A stretch of 64,000 bases of DNA, taken from the NCBI GenBank assembly GCA_007258455.2, contig VDFB02373365.1, positions 221,310,552 through 221,374,551 on the forward strand, written 5' to 3'. Positions 33,006-44,874 of this stretch are shown here, one piece after another. This DNA comes from Sequoia sempervirens. Its lineage: Eukaryota > Streptophyta > Pinopsida > Cupressales > Cupressaceae. Every line of letters starts with the position of its first letter. Position 1 is the first letter of the stretch. The translations under genes were made by a program, and so were the position numbers. Below the pieces are notes generated by a model, which saw nothing but the letters and a program-made list of their open reading frames with translations, was not told the DNA's origin and did not search any database.

Positions 33006-34800
33006 GATTGCATAATCTCCATCGCCTTTATCTTAGGGTTGCATAATCTACACAATGGATTTTGGACTTATGCGATTATGTGTTATGTTTTGTGGCTTCT
33101 AAACTCTTGTAAAGGACCTTATTTCTATGAAGCTAGGTTTATATACAATTTTTTTAGCATCTATTTTTATTTACATTGGTTATTACTTAATTTATAGTTG
33201 TACATTCAAAATTCTTTAATTTTCATGTCATGTTAGCAATTGATCCTCAACATTTGATATTATTCCGTATGTTACTATTTATTTCTTGAAACCCCACACT
33301 TAAGTATATATAAATTTCTAATATCTCATTTGGTTCATCATACTTATAATTTTTATGCATTAAGTATGTTTTATCATTATTTCCTGAACTATATTATATT
33401 TATATCTTGATTTAAAAACCTTATAATGTTTTGTCATTATAAGAAGTGCTTAATATTTCATCATAAAATTCACAAGAAAATTTTAGATAGTTCAATAGAC
33501 ATGAATATTCTTACTCTTGGACTAATCTACCCTCTAGGATGTCTTCTTTTTCTTAAATGAAATAGTCCTTTCATTAGGAAGCTTTAAATTACCACTAGTA
33601 ATTTTTTCTAGGTGATTGCAACCCATTTCAACTATTGCAATGTGTCTTTGCAAGCTAAATTTCAAATAGTTAATTTTTCTATGCATATGTGTACATAATC
33701 ATAGTCCAATTAACTTATTTGTCTAATTAAAATCTTTAATACCTAGTTCTCTAACCCAAGTTTGTACATGGTTACAAGGTCATCCTCATAATTGTGATCT
33801 TCATTTGCTAAAATACAAATTTACAGTTTGGTCCTAAGCAAACTATGCACAATCTTTGAAATTAATGTAATTTTCATATATAAAATAACAACTTGCACTC
33901 ATTCAATAACATAAAGAATCATTAGTTATTAGAAGAAAAATAATTTGAAATTGCATTAAAATTCTAAAATCAAGAAAGAATTCTTGCACATCTAATCAGA
34001 CCCATCCTAATGCATGTGAATCACCTAGTAATCATCCTATGTGCATGTTTGAAGTTTATTATCTATTTTGAGGTATTTTTAAATACTACCCTAATAGAAA
34101 AACCATAAGACTATGAAAGATGATATTTTTGTTTAGTAGTCCAATTATCTAAGAATCTACTAAGTAGAATTCAAAGATCATCAAACATTAAATTTCTGGG
34201 TGTAAAGTGAGATTGTGGTTGTGAGCTAGATCTAGAACTATGAACTCAATCTAACATATAACGAAGAATGACATTTTAATTTTGGTCTATATACACGACT
34301 ATCTAGAACATTTCAAGGTCCTAGGAAACACAAATCACATTTTCTTCAATTAACATTTATTCTTTGCTCATAAAACTAAACAATATCAATCTTATTTTAT
34401 TATTTATAGTGCAATTGTAATTTTTATCTAATATTTCCTAATTTAATACACTCCACTCTATTTTCTCATTCAATCTAAATTATTTATGTTTCATTTCTCC
34501 ATTTACTTAATTAACCTAAACTACCCACAAAGGAATCTCGTATTTCATTTTAAATTGAATATCAACAACTTTGCTTAGGAGTTGATCACCTGTGGCCTAA
34601 GTTGTGGTTGTAAGCTAAAGAGTACTATTTCATACTATCCTCCAAAAAAGGTTTTGTTATGGTCAACCTTTACCAACACACTCTAAGTGTTGACCTCTTA
34701 GGTCATTGATGTGGGGCCCACTTAACCTATCATGCTTATTGTTTGTCATTCTCCTTCATCATTCACATTCAAATTGTTCCCACAAAGTTGTGCATTGTTT
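33006..34800. other. AT-rich DNA without recognisable features
   Basis: Low-GC sequence with stops in all frames. I see no repeat, terminal structure or protein similarity. Confidence 0.6.
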
Positions 34801-34829
34801 CACCACATGCAAAAAATAGGTTTCCAACC

Positions 34830-35812
34830 TAATCAATTTTCATTTGTTAGTGCACTCATGTATTGTGCAAAAATGGGAACTTTGGAATAGGTTATGGACA
34901 TCCACCAAAGCATAACGAAATGGGGATTATTTAGATATTATATTTGGAAACATTTTGGTAGACATGTATGCAAAATGTGGATGCATAGATAGGCACATTA
35001 TCTATTTGATAGGTTTCGTCAAAGAAATTTGGTCTCATGGAATTTCATGATTGCACAAGATATACACAAAAGGAATTGTTGAAAAGGCTTCATAAACTTT
35101 CAAGAAAATGCAATTGGTAGGTGTAAAACTAGAATCTACAACCTTTACTAGCATCCTCATTATCGATGCCAAAATGGGAGCTTTGATGCATGGTACATGT
35201 AATCAATCAAAGGATAAAAGATAGATGATTTTTTTCATATGTATGGACATCCATCGAAGCTTAATGGAAGGGAATTTTATCAAATATTATCCTTTGGAAA
35301 TGCTCTAGTAGACATATATGGAAAATGTGGAAGCATAAACAAGGAACATAAATTGTTTGACAAAATACCTCAAAGAAATGTGGTCTCATGGAATTTCATG
35401 CTTGCAGGATATGTAGAATGTGGAACCATAAACAAAGCATGTGAACTATTTAACATAATGCCTCAAAGAAAAGTGTTCTCAAGGAATCCCCTAATTGTCG
35501 ATTATTCACAAAATCAATTTTTAAAAGGCATTAGGAAATTTCAAGAAAATGCAATTGGAAAGTGTAAAGCCAAACTATACAACCTTTTCTAGCATCCTCC
35601 TAGCTTGTGCCAAAATGGGAGTTTTCAAACATGGTATGGACATCCATGAAACCATAAAGGATAGATTAATTTTGTTAGATGTTGTAGTTACGATTGCTCT
35701 AGTAGACATGTATGCAAAATGCATAAGCATTCGACATGGGGCATGGAGTTTTTTTTATATATTAAGGATAGTACAACCAACCAAATTACATCATAGAGTG
35801 CTTAAACAGTAG
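34830..35812 (+). pseudogene. pentatricopeptide-repeat (PLS-type) protein pseudogene
   Basis: At least three successive diverged copies of the same PPR block are readable: about 34840-35210 (ruined by frameshifts), 35239-35560 and 35549-35812. Typical wording is [47 protein letters not shown], then [20 protein letters not shown] and ALVDMYAKCISI. PPR proteins bind organelle RNA, and PLS-type members often serve editing. There is no start codon context, no organelle-targeting peptide, no E/DYW end, and frameshifts between blocks. This is a remnant, possibly a retro- or transposon-carried fragment. Confidence 0.8.
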
Positions 35813-36330
35813 TTTTATCACCCCATTTTAGATTTTTTCTCCCCATATATAGGTATGTTCCCAGCTGCTATACATTAGCTAGTCAGTGCATATACTAAAT
35901 ATGTGGATTTACATCATCAACTGTGCCTTATACAAATCTAAGCCATATACAAAATGATCCAAATACAAATTTGGGCCAATAAAAATCTAATCCACATACA
36001 ATGTTGATCCATACATGTGCATTAACCTACCTATATAGTATATACATAAGACAACACCATATATAACATCTATACACTAAATACTCAGTGTAGCAGAAAA
36101 CTACAAATAGGAAGCACGAAAAGTATCATTTTGGACCATCAGTCCAGCCTGCTAGAACCTTCGTAGCCATTAGTTCATTCATGTGTATTCTTGTGCCCTT
36201 GCATCATGTTGTTCCTACTCCAACTGGATCTTTTCATTAAATTATTTTGTAAAGTTCTCTAGTACATTCATGAATATTGCAAGGTTGGGTTTCCCTACTT
36301 GCCAGTTGTAACCAAATTTTACTTCATTTT
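35813..36330. other. AT-rich DNA at the 3' side of the LINE
   Basis: No coding frame. The LINE (minus strand) should end here, but I cannot see a definite poly(A) tail (poly(T) on this strand) or target duplication. Confidence 0.5.
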
Positions 36331-36460
36331 GGTTGAGAAGCACTACCCCATTTTTGAACAGTTTACAAATTTTTTCCTTAGATGCTTTCACTATCATGAC
36401 AACCTGTGCAACAATTTCAAGTAAAATGAGTCTTTTTGTAGACTTAGTAAGGAACCTCCT

Positions 36461-37413
36461 CTACTCATTGATTTTTTCCCCATTTCTAGCTTTCCACAAA
36501 TGCCAAAAAATCTTATTAGCTACAAAGTGCAAAAAAAGATCACATTCTTTCCCCAGATTCTTATCATTACATAACATAATTTCTTTCCAATTCACTTTAT
36601 TATTTGAATTCCAGATTGACAAGTTATGGCACACAAGTTTCCAGATTTCACTTGCATATAGACAATCAAAGAAAATATGTTTAACTATTTCTGGCAATCT
36701 GCATATGTTGTAGATTTCTATGTCTTCATGTTTTAGTTTGATAGGCACTCTTTGTAGAAGAATAAGCCAAATCAGGTAAGCCTTTTTGGGTTCTATCATA
36801 TAGAACCAGTTTGAGTTAAAAATTCTTTACCATTCTTTGCAATTAAGGTTTGTTCCCCATGTTATATTGAGATGAGCTCATTTAGGGGCCCACTGAAGAT
36901 TAGTTCTTAATAAATGATTTTTTCTTGTAGTTTCTTGAGAGGTATGGAATCTTTCCAGATCAACTGCTTAATAAAATTGTTGTTTGGACTAACTGGCTTA
37001 AGAGGGGGAGTGAGTTCCCAAGCCCATCTTAGCACTGAGTATGTTCTCAAGCTAGAGGGGGGCAATTGAAATTCATTTTGTAGTTCCTCCCATTCTTTCA
37101 GTCTACCATTTGTTAAGATATCTTCCATTTTTCTCACTCCAACTTGAGCCCACTTCCTAGCTGAGCATCCTTGGAGAAAAGCTAAAGGTTTCCCATTATG
37201 CTCCATGTTCCACCATATAGAGCTGGATGAGTGCAAAGAATTACCACTATGGGCAGTGAAAGTTGGGTTGGAGACCCCTCTTTTGATATATTCCCAATCC
37301 TTCCGAATGCTCCTAAAAACTATGGAACCAGAAGGAAAAATTTTGTGCTTAGATAAGAGAAGGCCAATGAAGGGAAGATCTTTCCATGACTTGGCATGCT
37401 TGGGGGTAGCCAT
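36461..37413 (-). pseudogene. LINE ORF2, C-terminal region with RT zinc-binding motif
   Basis: Two pieces. The first (37413-36907) contains FIGLLLSKHKIFPSGSIVF, SSSSIWWNMEHNGKPLAF and the end IKQLIWKDSIPLKKL. The second (36799-36461) reads AYLIWLILLQRVPIKLK, CRLPEIVKHIFFDCLYASEI, the zf-RVT pattern found at the end of plant LINE ORF2. Confidence 0.8.
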
Positions 37414-37639
37414 TTGAATGTTATTTCAGACTAAGATCTTCCAGGGCTCATCACCCTCTAATGCTTTAAAAATCCACTTACTGGCAAGGGCTATTCCTTG
37501 CTTTTCCAAATCCTTCAACCCCAAACCTCCTTGGTCATTCCCCATGCAACACCAATCTCACCTAACTGAGTGTCTTTTCCTATTCCCTTTCCCATATGAC
37601 CACAGAAAGTTCCTGATTTTCTTATGATTTTCTTTTATT

Positions 37640-39000
37640 TGGTAACTACTGAAAAAACCAAACTGAGGCAAAGTAAATAGAGTATGAAGAGAGAAATTTC
37701 TCGCATACCTGAAGCATTCCAATCAAGGATATGAATTTCCTATTCCATCTATCCATCTTTTTTTCAATTTTCTCTTGAATCCACAACCACATGTCTTTTA
37801 GGCATGGGCTGATTGCAAACGGGATGCCCAAATACTTGACTTGTTTGTTAGGTCCCCCCATTGAAAATCAAACTTGTGCAACCATTCTAGAGGCTTATCA
37901 GACCAACCTAACAAAATAGATTTTTCTCTAGATATTTTTTCTCCTCATGCCTTGCAGTATATATTTAGGTTCCTAGTAGCTTCTCCAAGTTTTCCTCATA
38001 TAGATCAACAAAGATTGTTATGTCATTAGAAAATTAGATATTCAATAGTTCACGATCATTTGGAAGATTTAATCCCCTTACTTTTGGGGTTGTTGTGGTT
38101 TCTCTTAGCAAGAAGTGCAAAGCATCATAAGCTATAATGTAAGGCTGGTGCCAGAGGGCACCCCTGCCTTATGGATCTCACTAGCATAAAATTTTCAGAG
38201 AGTGAACCATTAATATTCACTTGGGTTGAAGCGTCTTCCAACAATGTGTACACCATGTTGCAAAAGTGTATGGGGAAGCCAAAAGCCTCGAGGGTTGTTC
38301 TTAGGAAGGACCATTCGACTATGTTGTAGGCTTTTTCGAAATCTAGCATAATCGTAGTTGGGTTTTGTTCAGAGACTCTACTCTACTCCATAGCTTCCCA
38401 ACTTGTGATAAGGTTTTCTAAAATGTATCTTCCCTTAATGAAACTTGTCTGTGTATTGTTTATAAACTTTAGAATAATGTTGACTAGTCTCAAAGCTAAT
38501 ACTTTGGTAAGGATGTTGTAGGAGACATTTAGCAAAGTTATTGGTCTCCAATTTCTCATGTTTGTTTTATTCCCATCTTTGGGTAGCAACTTGATGATAC
38601 CACTGTTGATGTTGTCCCCCAGTGATCCTTTTTCAAAGGCCTCCAAATAGAATTGATGTAGATCGTCACAAATCCAATTTGAAAAGGTCTTAGAGAACTC
38701 AACTGGGAGGCCATCAACTCCTGGTGATTTATCATTACTCATAGAGCTGATGGTTGTTCTGATTTCATCTATGCTAATCACCCTATCTATGGCTTCAACA
38801 TCATCTTGGGGGATTTTTGAGGGGATCATCGCTTTTATTAGACTCCTTGCATGTCTACCTTCCTTTGTTTCACCTTTAGATGTGAAGAGCTCTTTAAAGA
38901 AGTTGAAGAACTGCTTTGAAATAGCTTCTTGAGTGGTGAAAAGGCTGTCATTATGATAAATCTGGTTTATTTGTTCTTTCACCCCTTTCTATTTTAGAAA
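37640..39000 (-). pseudogene. LINE ORF2, reverse transcriptase domain
   Basis: Readable motifs: SNDKSPGVDGLPVEF, IIKLLPKDGNKTNMRNWRPI, TLLNVSYNILTKVLALRL, TQTSFIKGRYILENL, then MLDFEKAYNIVEWSFL (motif A), IRQGCPLAPAL (motif B). The motif C box near 38020-38031 reads FSNDITIF instead of FADDxxIF, so one catalytic Asp is Asn. Downstream VKYLGIPFAISP and KMDRWNRKFIS are the usual thumb/C-terminal wording. Confidence 0.9.
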
Positions 39001-39399
39001 TTTGAAGAATTTGGAGCCCTCGTCTCCTTTTTCAAGCCAATTGAGTTTGAATATTATTTTTAGGCCTTGTAGCTTATGAGCTTGAAGCATTCTGAGGGAA
39101 TTCTTTTCCATTTCCTCATTGGCCTTCTCATTAGTCGGGTTGTTTTGCAGTTTTAGTTATGTCCTCAACAGGTCCTCTTGCAAGAGATTCTCCTCCCTCC
39201 TCCTTTCTAGTGTCATGTGCTTCCTAATGGTTTGACAGAGAATTCTTCACCCCTTAACATTGGCTTCCCACCTTTTGATTTCCCCCTCCTTCCCTAAGAG
39301 GATTTTTTTTATCTCTCAAAGGGTTCATATAGCCTCCCTACAACTTTCATCCTTTAGCAAACTAACATTGAGTATGAAGTTTTTCCCCTGCTTTATTTT

Positions 39400-40153
39400 T
39401 ACCTCATTGAATTCAAGATTAAGGTCGCTTTGATTGGATGATGATCAAAGAGTGTATAGGGGTAAACCATCACACTCTAACCACCATCGAAAGGGGTGAA
39501 ACTATACCAATATTTATTTGCATAAAACCTATCTAACTTGCAGTGTATCCTCTTTCCACCTTATTGTGCATTGAACCAGGTGTACCACATAGTATTACAT
39601 TGGTCCTTCCTCTTTTCAAGAGGGTCAAACAATTTGATCTTGTTCTTGAATTGTGACCAAAAGTGCTTTTCACTGCCTTTCCATTCCATGTCGAAGCCCC
39701 CTTTTTTTTTCTTATTTCCACCATATTGAAATCCCCTCCAAAGATCCAAGGGATTTCAGGGAGGGCTGCTAGCCATTTCCAAAGCTTAGTACACTCTTTG
39801 TAGTCATTTGAGGCATAGATTGAACATATACCAAATTTGGCTCCTTCCTTCTCAAATGTTTCCCAAACAACCCTATTGCATGGGGAGACACCATTTTCAG
39901 TGAAGGACTTCTCCCAACTGTTTTCCATAAGTATAGCAGTTTGTCCTTTTCCTTTCTCATGATTGGAGACTAAGGCAAGGGATTTATTCCAGATGAACCT
40001 CAAGTTGGTTTCAAGGGTGAAACCGGTTGCTTTTAGTTCTTGTAGGAGTACAAAGTATTTATCCTTTTCTAAATTCAAGAATCTTCTCACCAGGTATTTC
40101 CTGTTAGGGGATTCTAGGCCCCTCACATTCCAGGAGGTACAATTAATGTTCAT
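39400..40153 (-). pseudogene. LINE ORF2, apurinic-like endonuclease domain
   Basis: Start at the ATG complement 40153-40151: MNINCTSWNVRGLESPNRK, then VLLQELKATGF, CSIYASNDYKE and PWIFGGDFNMVE, the ordered motifs of the L1 endonuclease that nicks target DNA. A frameshift near 39700 moves the rest to another frame, where WYTWFNAQ, KLDRFYANKYW can still be read. Confidence 0.88.
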
Positions 40154-40649
40154 TAGCAGCAGGAGTTGGACAAGCCTCTTTGTCTTTCCTAAACATCTCA
40201 AAATATTTAGGAGAGGGGTCCCCACTTTCCAATCTCTTAGTATTTGGAGTAAGTAGCACAATACTTGTCTTTTTCATTTTATTTTTTCTTAGCATAAGGA
40301 TGCCTTCATTGATCTTAATGGAAATTCCTTTCTTCCTACCTCTCCTTTTTGCCCCAGGTGGGAGGTTGACAGTTATCCCTAGGTTCCTTTCACTAGCATG
40401 GTCATCAACTAAGCACCCAATCAGTCCTATTGAACCATTGTCAATTTCCACTCCCTTTCTAGTGGGTTTATCAGTGCTTGGCTCACCTTTACCCTCTTGA
40501 CTACCCCCCTTAAGTTTTGAGCAATCCAGAACAACATCACTTCTTTTAATTAGGGAGTTTAAGATTTCTTGCATTTTGTTCACACTTTTAATGACATGTT
40601 TAAAGCTTCTTCTATCACTCCCCATTAAGGTGGAATCCCCCCTTTTCAC
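40143..40649 (-). pseudogene. LINE ORF1, C-terminal part
   Basis: An open frame of about 168 codons, Lys/Arg-rich (KRRGRKKGISIKINEGI, LRKNKMKKTSIVLLTPN) and ending PTPAANEH. The stop (40143-40145) lies 11 bases past the start of ORF2, so the two frames overlap (ATGAACATTAA). The N-terminal RNA-binding region is missing here. Confidence 0.65.
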
Positions 40650-40669
40650 TTAGGGGTAATAGGGTAAAA

Positions 40670-40689
40670 GCAATAAGTTGGGTCCACGA
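40670..40689. repeat. left terminal inverted repeat of the candidate DNA transposon
   Basis: GCAATAAGTTGGGTCCACGA; 18 of 20 bases equal the complement of 54701-54720. The next 20 bases also show a looser match (GGGGAAGTTTTGG against GTGGAAGTGTTTTTG). Confidence 0.55.
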
Positions 40690-40735
40690 AGAGGGGAAGT
40701 TTTGGCCAAAACAAAAAAAAAATGTGTATGCACTT

Positions 40736-40860
40736 TGGATTGGGTACTCAAGCCTAAATTTGAATGTGTATGTGTTTAGATTTGGGTACACACCAAGAAA
40801 CATGTACGTGTTACAAAACACGTACTCGTTCCTAACGCATATGCGTTTTATAACATGTAT
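40736..40860. promoter_or_regulatory. left subterminal motif cluster
   Basis: Contains TACGTGTT (40805-40812), its complement AACACGTA (40817-40824) and the perfect palindrome AACGCATATGCGTT (40834-40847). Further left, CAAGCCTAAATTTGA (40749-40763) matches in inverted orientation TCAATTTTAGGCTCG at 53903-53917. Probable transposase-binding region (inference). Confidence 0.5.
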
Positions 40861-41277
40861 GTAGTATTGAAAGCTATTTAATTTTTAAATAAATGACGGT
40901 CTTGCTCATTTCTTCACTGCAGTTTGGTTGATGACCTTGAGGAAAAGATAATTTTGCGTACATGTTCTTGAGGACCGATTTCAACCTGATTTTCACTACC
41001 ACCTCCTCCCGTTGACACAATTGACCTTAGTGACCTCCACGTTGATTGAATTCTTCTATTTTTTTGCTTGAAATCTTGCATTTTTTTTTTGTAATTGTTA
41101 TTTAGTTTTTGTTTGTTTTGTTTGTTTTACGTTGAATATTTTATAGTTTTTAAATTGTATTTGTAACCAAAAAAATCAACGAAGCCAAAAATGTTAAAAT
41201 ATAAATTGAAAACCATAAAATCTATACCTAAATTAACTAGAATTTAACCTAAATTGGACACAAAACTTAGAAATCAA

Positions 41278-41440
41278 AACCCTAAACCCTAGGTTCCAAA
41301 AGACATAAATCTAAAAACTAAAACCCTTAACCCTAGGACCTAAACCCTAAAACCTAAACCTAAAACCCTAAACCTTAAAACCTGAACCCTAAAACCTAAA
41401 CCTAAAACCCTGAACCCTAAAACCTAAACCTAAATTAGAT
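41278..41440. repeat. short telomere-like (CCCTAAA)n array
   Basis: Degenerate runs of AACCCTAAA, CCTAAAACCCT and related words, about 160 bases, too irregular and too internal to be a chromosome end. Confidence 0.85.
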
Positions 41441-41448
41441 TTATAATG

Positions 41449-41560
41449 TCTAGATTTGTTGTCTTTTTACTAGCCCTCAAATCACATATAATCCCTAGAT
41501 AAGTCTATGTAAATAATATCTAGATTTGTTGTCTTTTTACTAGCCCTCAAATCACATAAT
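41449..41560. repeat. direct duplication, period 70 bp
   Basis: TCTAGATTTGTTGTCTTTTT followed by ACTAGCCCTCAAATCACAT begins at 41449 and again at 41519, nearly identical, so the duplication is fairly recent compared with its surroundings. Confidence 0.9.
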
Positions 41561-42883
41561 CCCTACAATAATAAATTCTTTAGTTAAGCATTAATTTACA
41601 CAAGATCACATTCAACCTTTCATAATGCTTGTATATTTTCCATACAAGGAGCATATCTAGCACCAAATTCTACATTTTCAAGGAAATAATAAATTGGTTC
41701 AAATATGGTCTTAATAAAATTTATTAGTGAGCCCAAGATTGCATTAGTAATACCTTTTATCACTCCTAATCCTTATTCTCCACCTCTAATTTTTTTTCAA
41801 ATACTTGGTGTGCTCACTTTTCGAAGTCCTTGTTCAATTTCTTTAGCAATATTCACCTATGTTCATAATCTTCATGCTTAGGTGCACAACAAGTCCCTAA
41901 AATTTGTATATATGTCCCTATACATACCTCTAAGGAACTCAAAACCAAGTATCAAATTTCATCAAAATAGGCTTGGCAAGTACAATTCACCACTCAATTT
42001 TAACCTTGCAAGGAAAATGAAACCATATGGTTACTAGAAGTTAACACAAAACCAATTGAATATACATGATTTAATAAAATTAAACTCTCTATCATAAAAT
42101 AATTTTATATGAATTTTCTTGTTGGCTCTAATTCTCAAAATCAATTTTATTGCAATAAAAATTCAAGATTCATGGTCTATAATAGACAATGGAAAGGAAT
42201 GGACAATTTATAATTTTATATATTCCTCTTCATGGACCTAATACTTAAAAATTTCAAAAGTAACAATGTTTGAGACTTATAAATATGTCTATCAAATATA
42301 TAATAACAAAATGTGAGAAACTTTTGAAATAGCCATGATTATCTTCTCAAACTAGTAAGGAAATATAGGCTAGTTAAGAAAAAAAACTCTAGAAATTTAG
42401 TTAGAAATTAAACCAAAATATCACCTTCCCAAAATCACACAATCATGAAATGCCAACAATAAATTATGATCAAGTAGCTCATTAAATTATACTTAATACA
42501 TTTATAATTTTTCCACTTGTCAAATCAATGAAGTAGGACCTTGATATTATTATTTAAAGATTTTAAATTAGGCCATTGTGTTGAAATCAAAATTTAAGAT
42601 AGAGTGAGAATTTAATCAAGGGTATGTACATGACTTTAATTGTTTAATTTAATGTACATATTGTGGGGAGGCTCTAATTGTTTGTATAAATTCTACAACA
42701 TAAATTAGTCTAAATTTTCATGCTATGGATTTTTTAATGTTTTAAATTGAATGTGTCTTCAAATGAAATGTATTTTGAATTTGTGCATGTTCAATGTGAT
42801 TTATAACTTTTAAATTGTGTACATTATTTAATTAGTTTTTTGATATATATTTTTTAATTGTTTAACATGCAATTGCCATTTCA
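41561..42883. other. AT-rich region upstream of the plus-strand transposon gene
   Basis: No coding frame or clear repeat. It would contain the promoter of the gene starting at 42884, but no single TATA box stands out in such AT-rich DNA. Confidence 0.5.
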
Positions 42884-44874
42884 TTGAACATGGAGCCTGA
42901 ATTTAATCTAGAGGATTTTATACCTAATGAACAACTTGAAAATACCATACATCCACAATCACCACCAAGACAAAACCCCACACCTCCACCCTCTCCACCT
43001 CCTAACCCCCCACGCCCTATTGTAGATCAAAATCAATTAAGAGAGAGCATTAGAGAAAACCTTAATGTGATTCAAGAAAATATAGATTTGATAAAAAATG
43101 AGCTTAACATTCCCCCCCATCTTGCATGGTTTGCATCTTCGATGCAAGTTGTTGATTATGTTTTATCTAATGATGTAGACCTAGATAGGTTCCATCAATG
43201 GAGAGAAGAGAGGAGACAATTCTATGCAAATGGATTGTCTTATAAAGAAATCTATAACCTTAAAATTACCAAACAAGTCATTTTCCAACATTTCTTTAGC
43301 CCCCAAACAAATGAACCAATTCCACCCACTAAAAAATGAATTTCAATTACATGGTGTAGGCACTCACAGATAGCTGCAAATTTTTGGGATAGATGGTGGA
43401 TGGTGTTTGATACTCCACCACATGGCAATTGTGAGGTGCCCCTTTACTTTTTGAGAAAGTTATGGGTTGAGTTTGAGTTGGTTTTAAAACCAAACTATTT
43501 TGATATGAGGTCATTTCAGGGAGTTGGGCGTGGCATGCCCCAACATAGATTAGGAGCACTTGTCGATCCTCAGCGATGTGCTTGGATTGCTCCTCTTGTT
43601 CCTCCTCCTTCTCATGATATTTCCACTGCATTTTAGCAATAGACGATGTTATCGACATTAGGAACACTAATTTCTCTTTTAGGACATCTCAATCATCAGA
43701 CTACACACATGATGGCTAAAGTGGGCAATAGAGAGCATGGAGGCTTATGCTATGGGCATACTCAGGAATCCACTTCAGGTGACTCACATGCATCTAGGAT
43801 GGAGTCATATATGGATTTACTATATTCTGAGGATCATCCTACATAGGTATGTACATCTTTTGAACTTAGGCACATTTTAATTTGTTTGAAATGTGCAAAA
43901 TTTATGTAAATAATAACATTAAACTATATATATATATAATATAATATTAATTCAAGAAGTGTTCAGTGTAGATGCATGATCACACGAAGCATGAATCTCA
44001 ATATGATCATGTCTATATTTCGAGTGTTGTAGAATTTGGCTCACCTTTTGGTCGGGTACAAACCAATATATATTTTAATTTATGTGGACATATCTAATTT
44101 AATTTAAATTTTTACACATGTGTGAAATGATATATTGTATCTAGATGCAGGCAGGTCACGCGATATTGAGTACCGACCAACCACAAGTTGTGGTGAGCGC
44201 TCCTGAGTCATCATCAACTATTATGCATGGGCCATCTCAGGTGCGTGCTTTCAAAAGTTTGTTAAGTTTAAAATAAATACACATCATAGATCTAATCTAA
44301 TTTGAATTTGTACACATGTGTGAATGATCTATACATTATTGTATCTATATGCAGGGATTTCATGCGATACCCATGGCGAGCACACCTAAGACATCGTTGG
44401 ATTTTAAGCATGGGCAATCGCAAGTGCGTGATCATGAGGTCATATCATTCGAGGTTGTAAACTTTACTAAATCTCCTATATAATTTTTAGGGACATTTTA
44501 AATATATATATTCAAGGTTCTACCATATTTTTTGCTTTATTTGAATATGCAGGAATTAGTAGATCACGCATTTGGACCTTCTCAATTGACAATTATACTA
44601 CCCGTTGATCAAAATGTGCCAGTACATTCACATGATCATATGATAATTTATGCATACTAAAAATCATTTTTATTGTATTTACTAGATATTTAATTAAATT
44701 TATTTTTATCAAGTTTATATTTTCAAGTTTAGATGTTAAATTAAATCAAAAAATTTAAATAACTTTAAATATAATTTCAAGTTTCTTGTACTCTTCCGCA
44801 ACATGATACAGGTACATCTAGTCCATGTAGAGCTAAGATGAGACTTGATTTGACTGATCGCTCTGATAGTTAGA
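42884..44874 (+). pseudogene. spliced gene of unknown function in the candidate DNA transposon
   Basis: Exon 1 (42884-43846) is one frame: Pro-rich N-terminus, then helical-looking sequence (WFASSMQVVDYVL, DRFHQWREERRQFYANGLSY), then WDRWWMVFDTPPHGNCEVP and HRLGALVDPQRCAWIAPL. Three stops interrupt it (43337, 43634, 43640). A donor GTATGT follows at 43847. Next come exons 44151-44240 (30 codons) and 44355-44423 (23 codons), both in phase, both preceded by an ATGCAG acceptor and followed by GTGCGTG donors, and similar to each other. A further exon starts at 44553, and a last one after the acceptor near 44811, ending LTDRSDS at 44872-44874. I do not recognise the protein. It may be an accessory gene of the transposon. 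Confidence 0.6.

Larger units (their letters stand above)
36400..40649 (-). mobile_element. L1-type LINE, ORF1 C-terminal part and ORF2, decayed
   Basis: On the minus strand from 40649 downward: end of ORF1, endonuclease, reverse transcriptase, and a C-terminal zinc-binding region. The order and wording are those of plant L1 elements. Stops and frameshifts occur throughout, and both ends are unclear: upstream it stops 20 bases from the inverted repeat at 40670. The N-terminal half of a similar ORF1 is at 58.4-60.7 kb in the same orientation, so the two may be halves of one split element. Confidence 0.85.

Noticed and set aside
39963..40500. Plus-strand frames of 97 and 106 codons within the LINE
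   Set aside because: They are shadows of ORF1 and the endonuclease on the minus strand.
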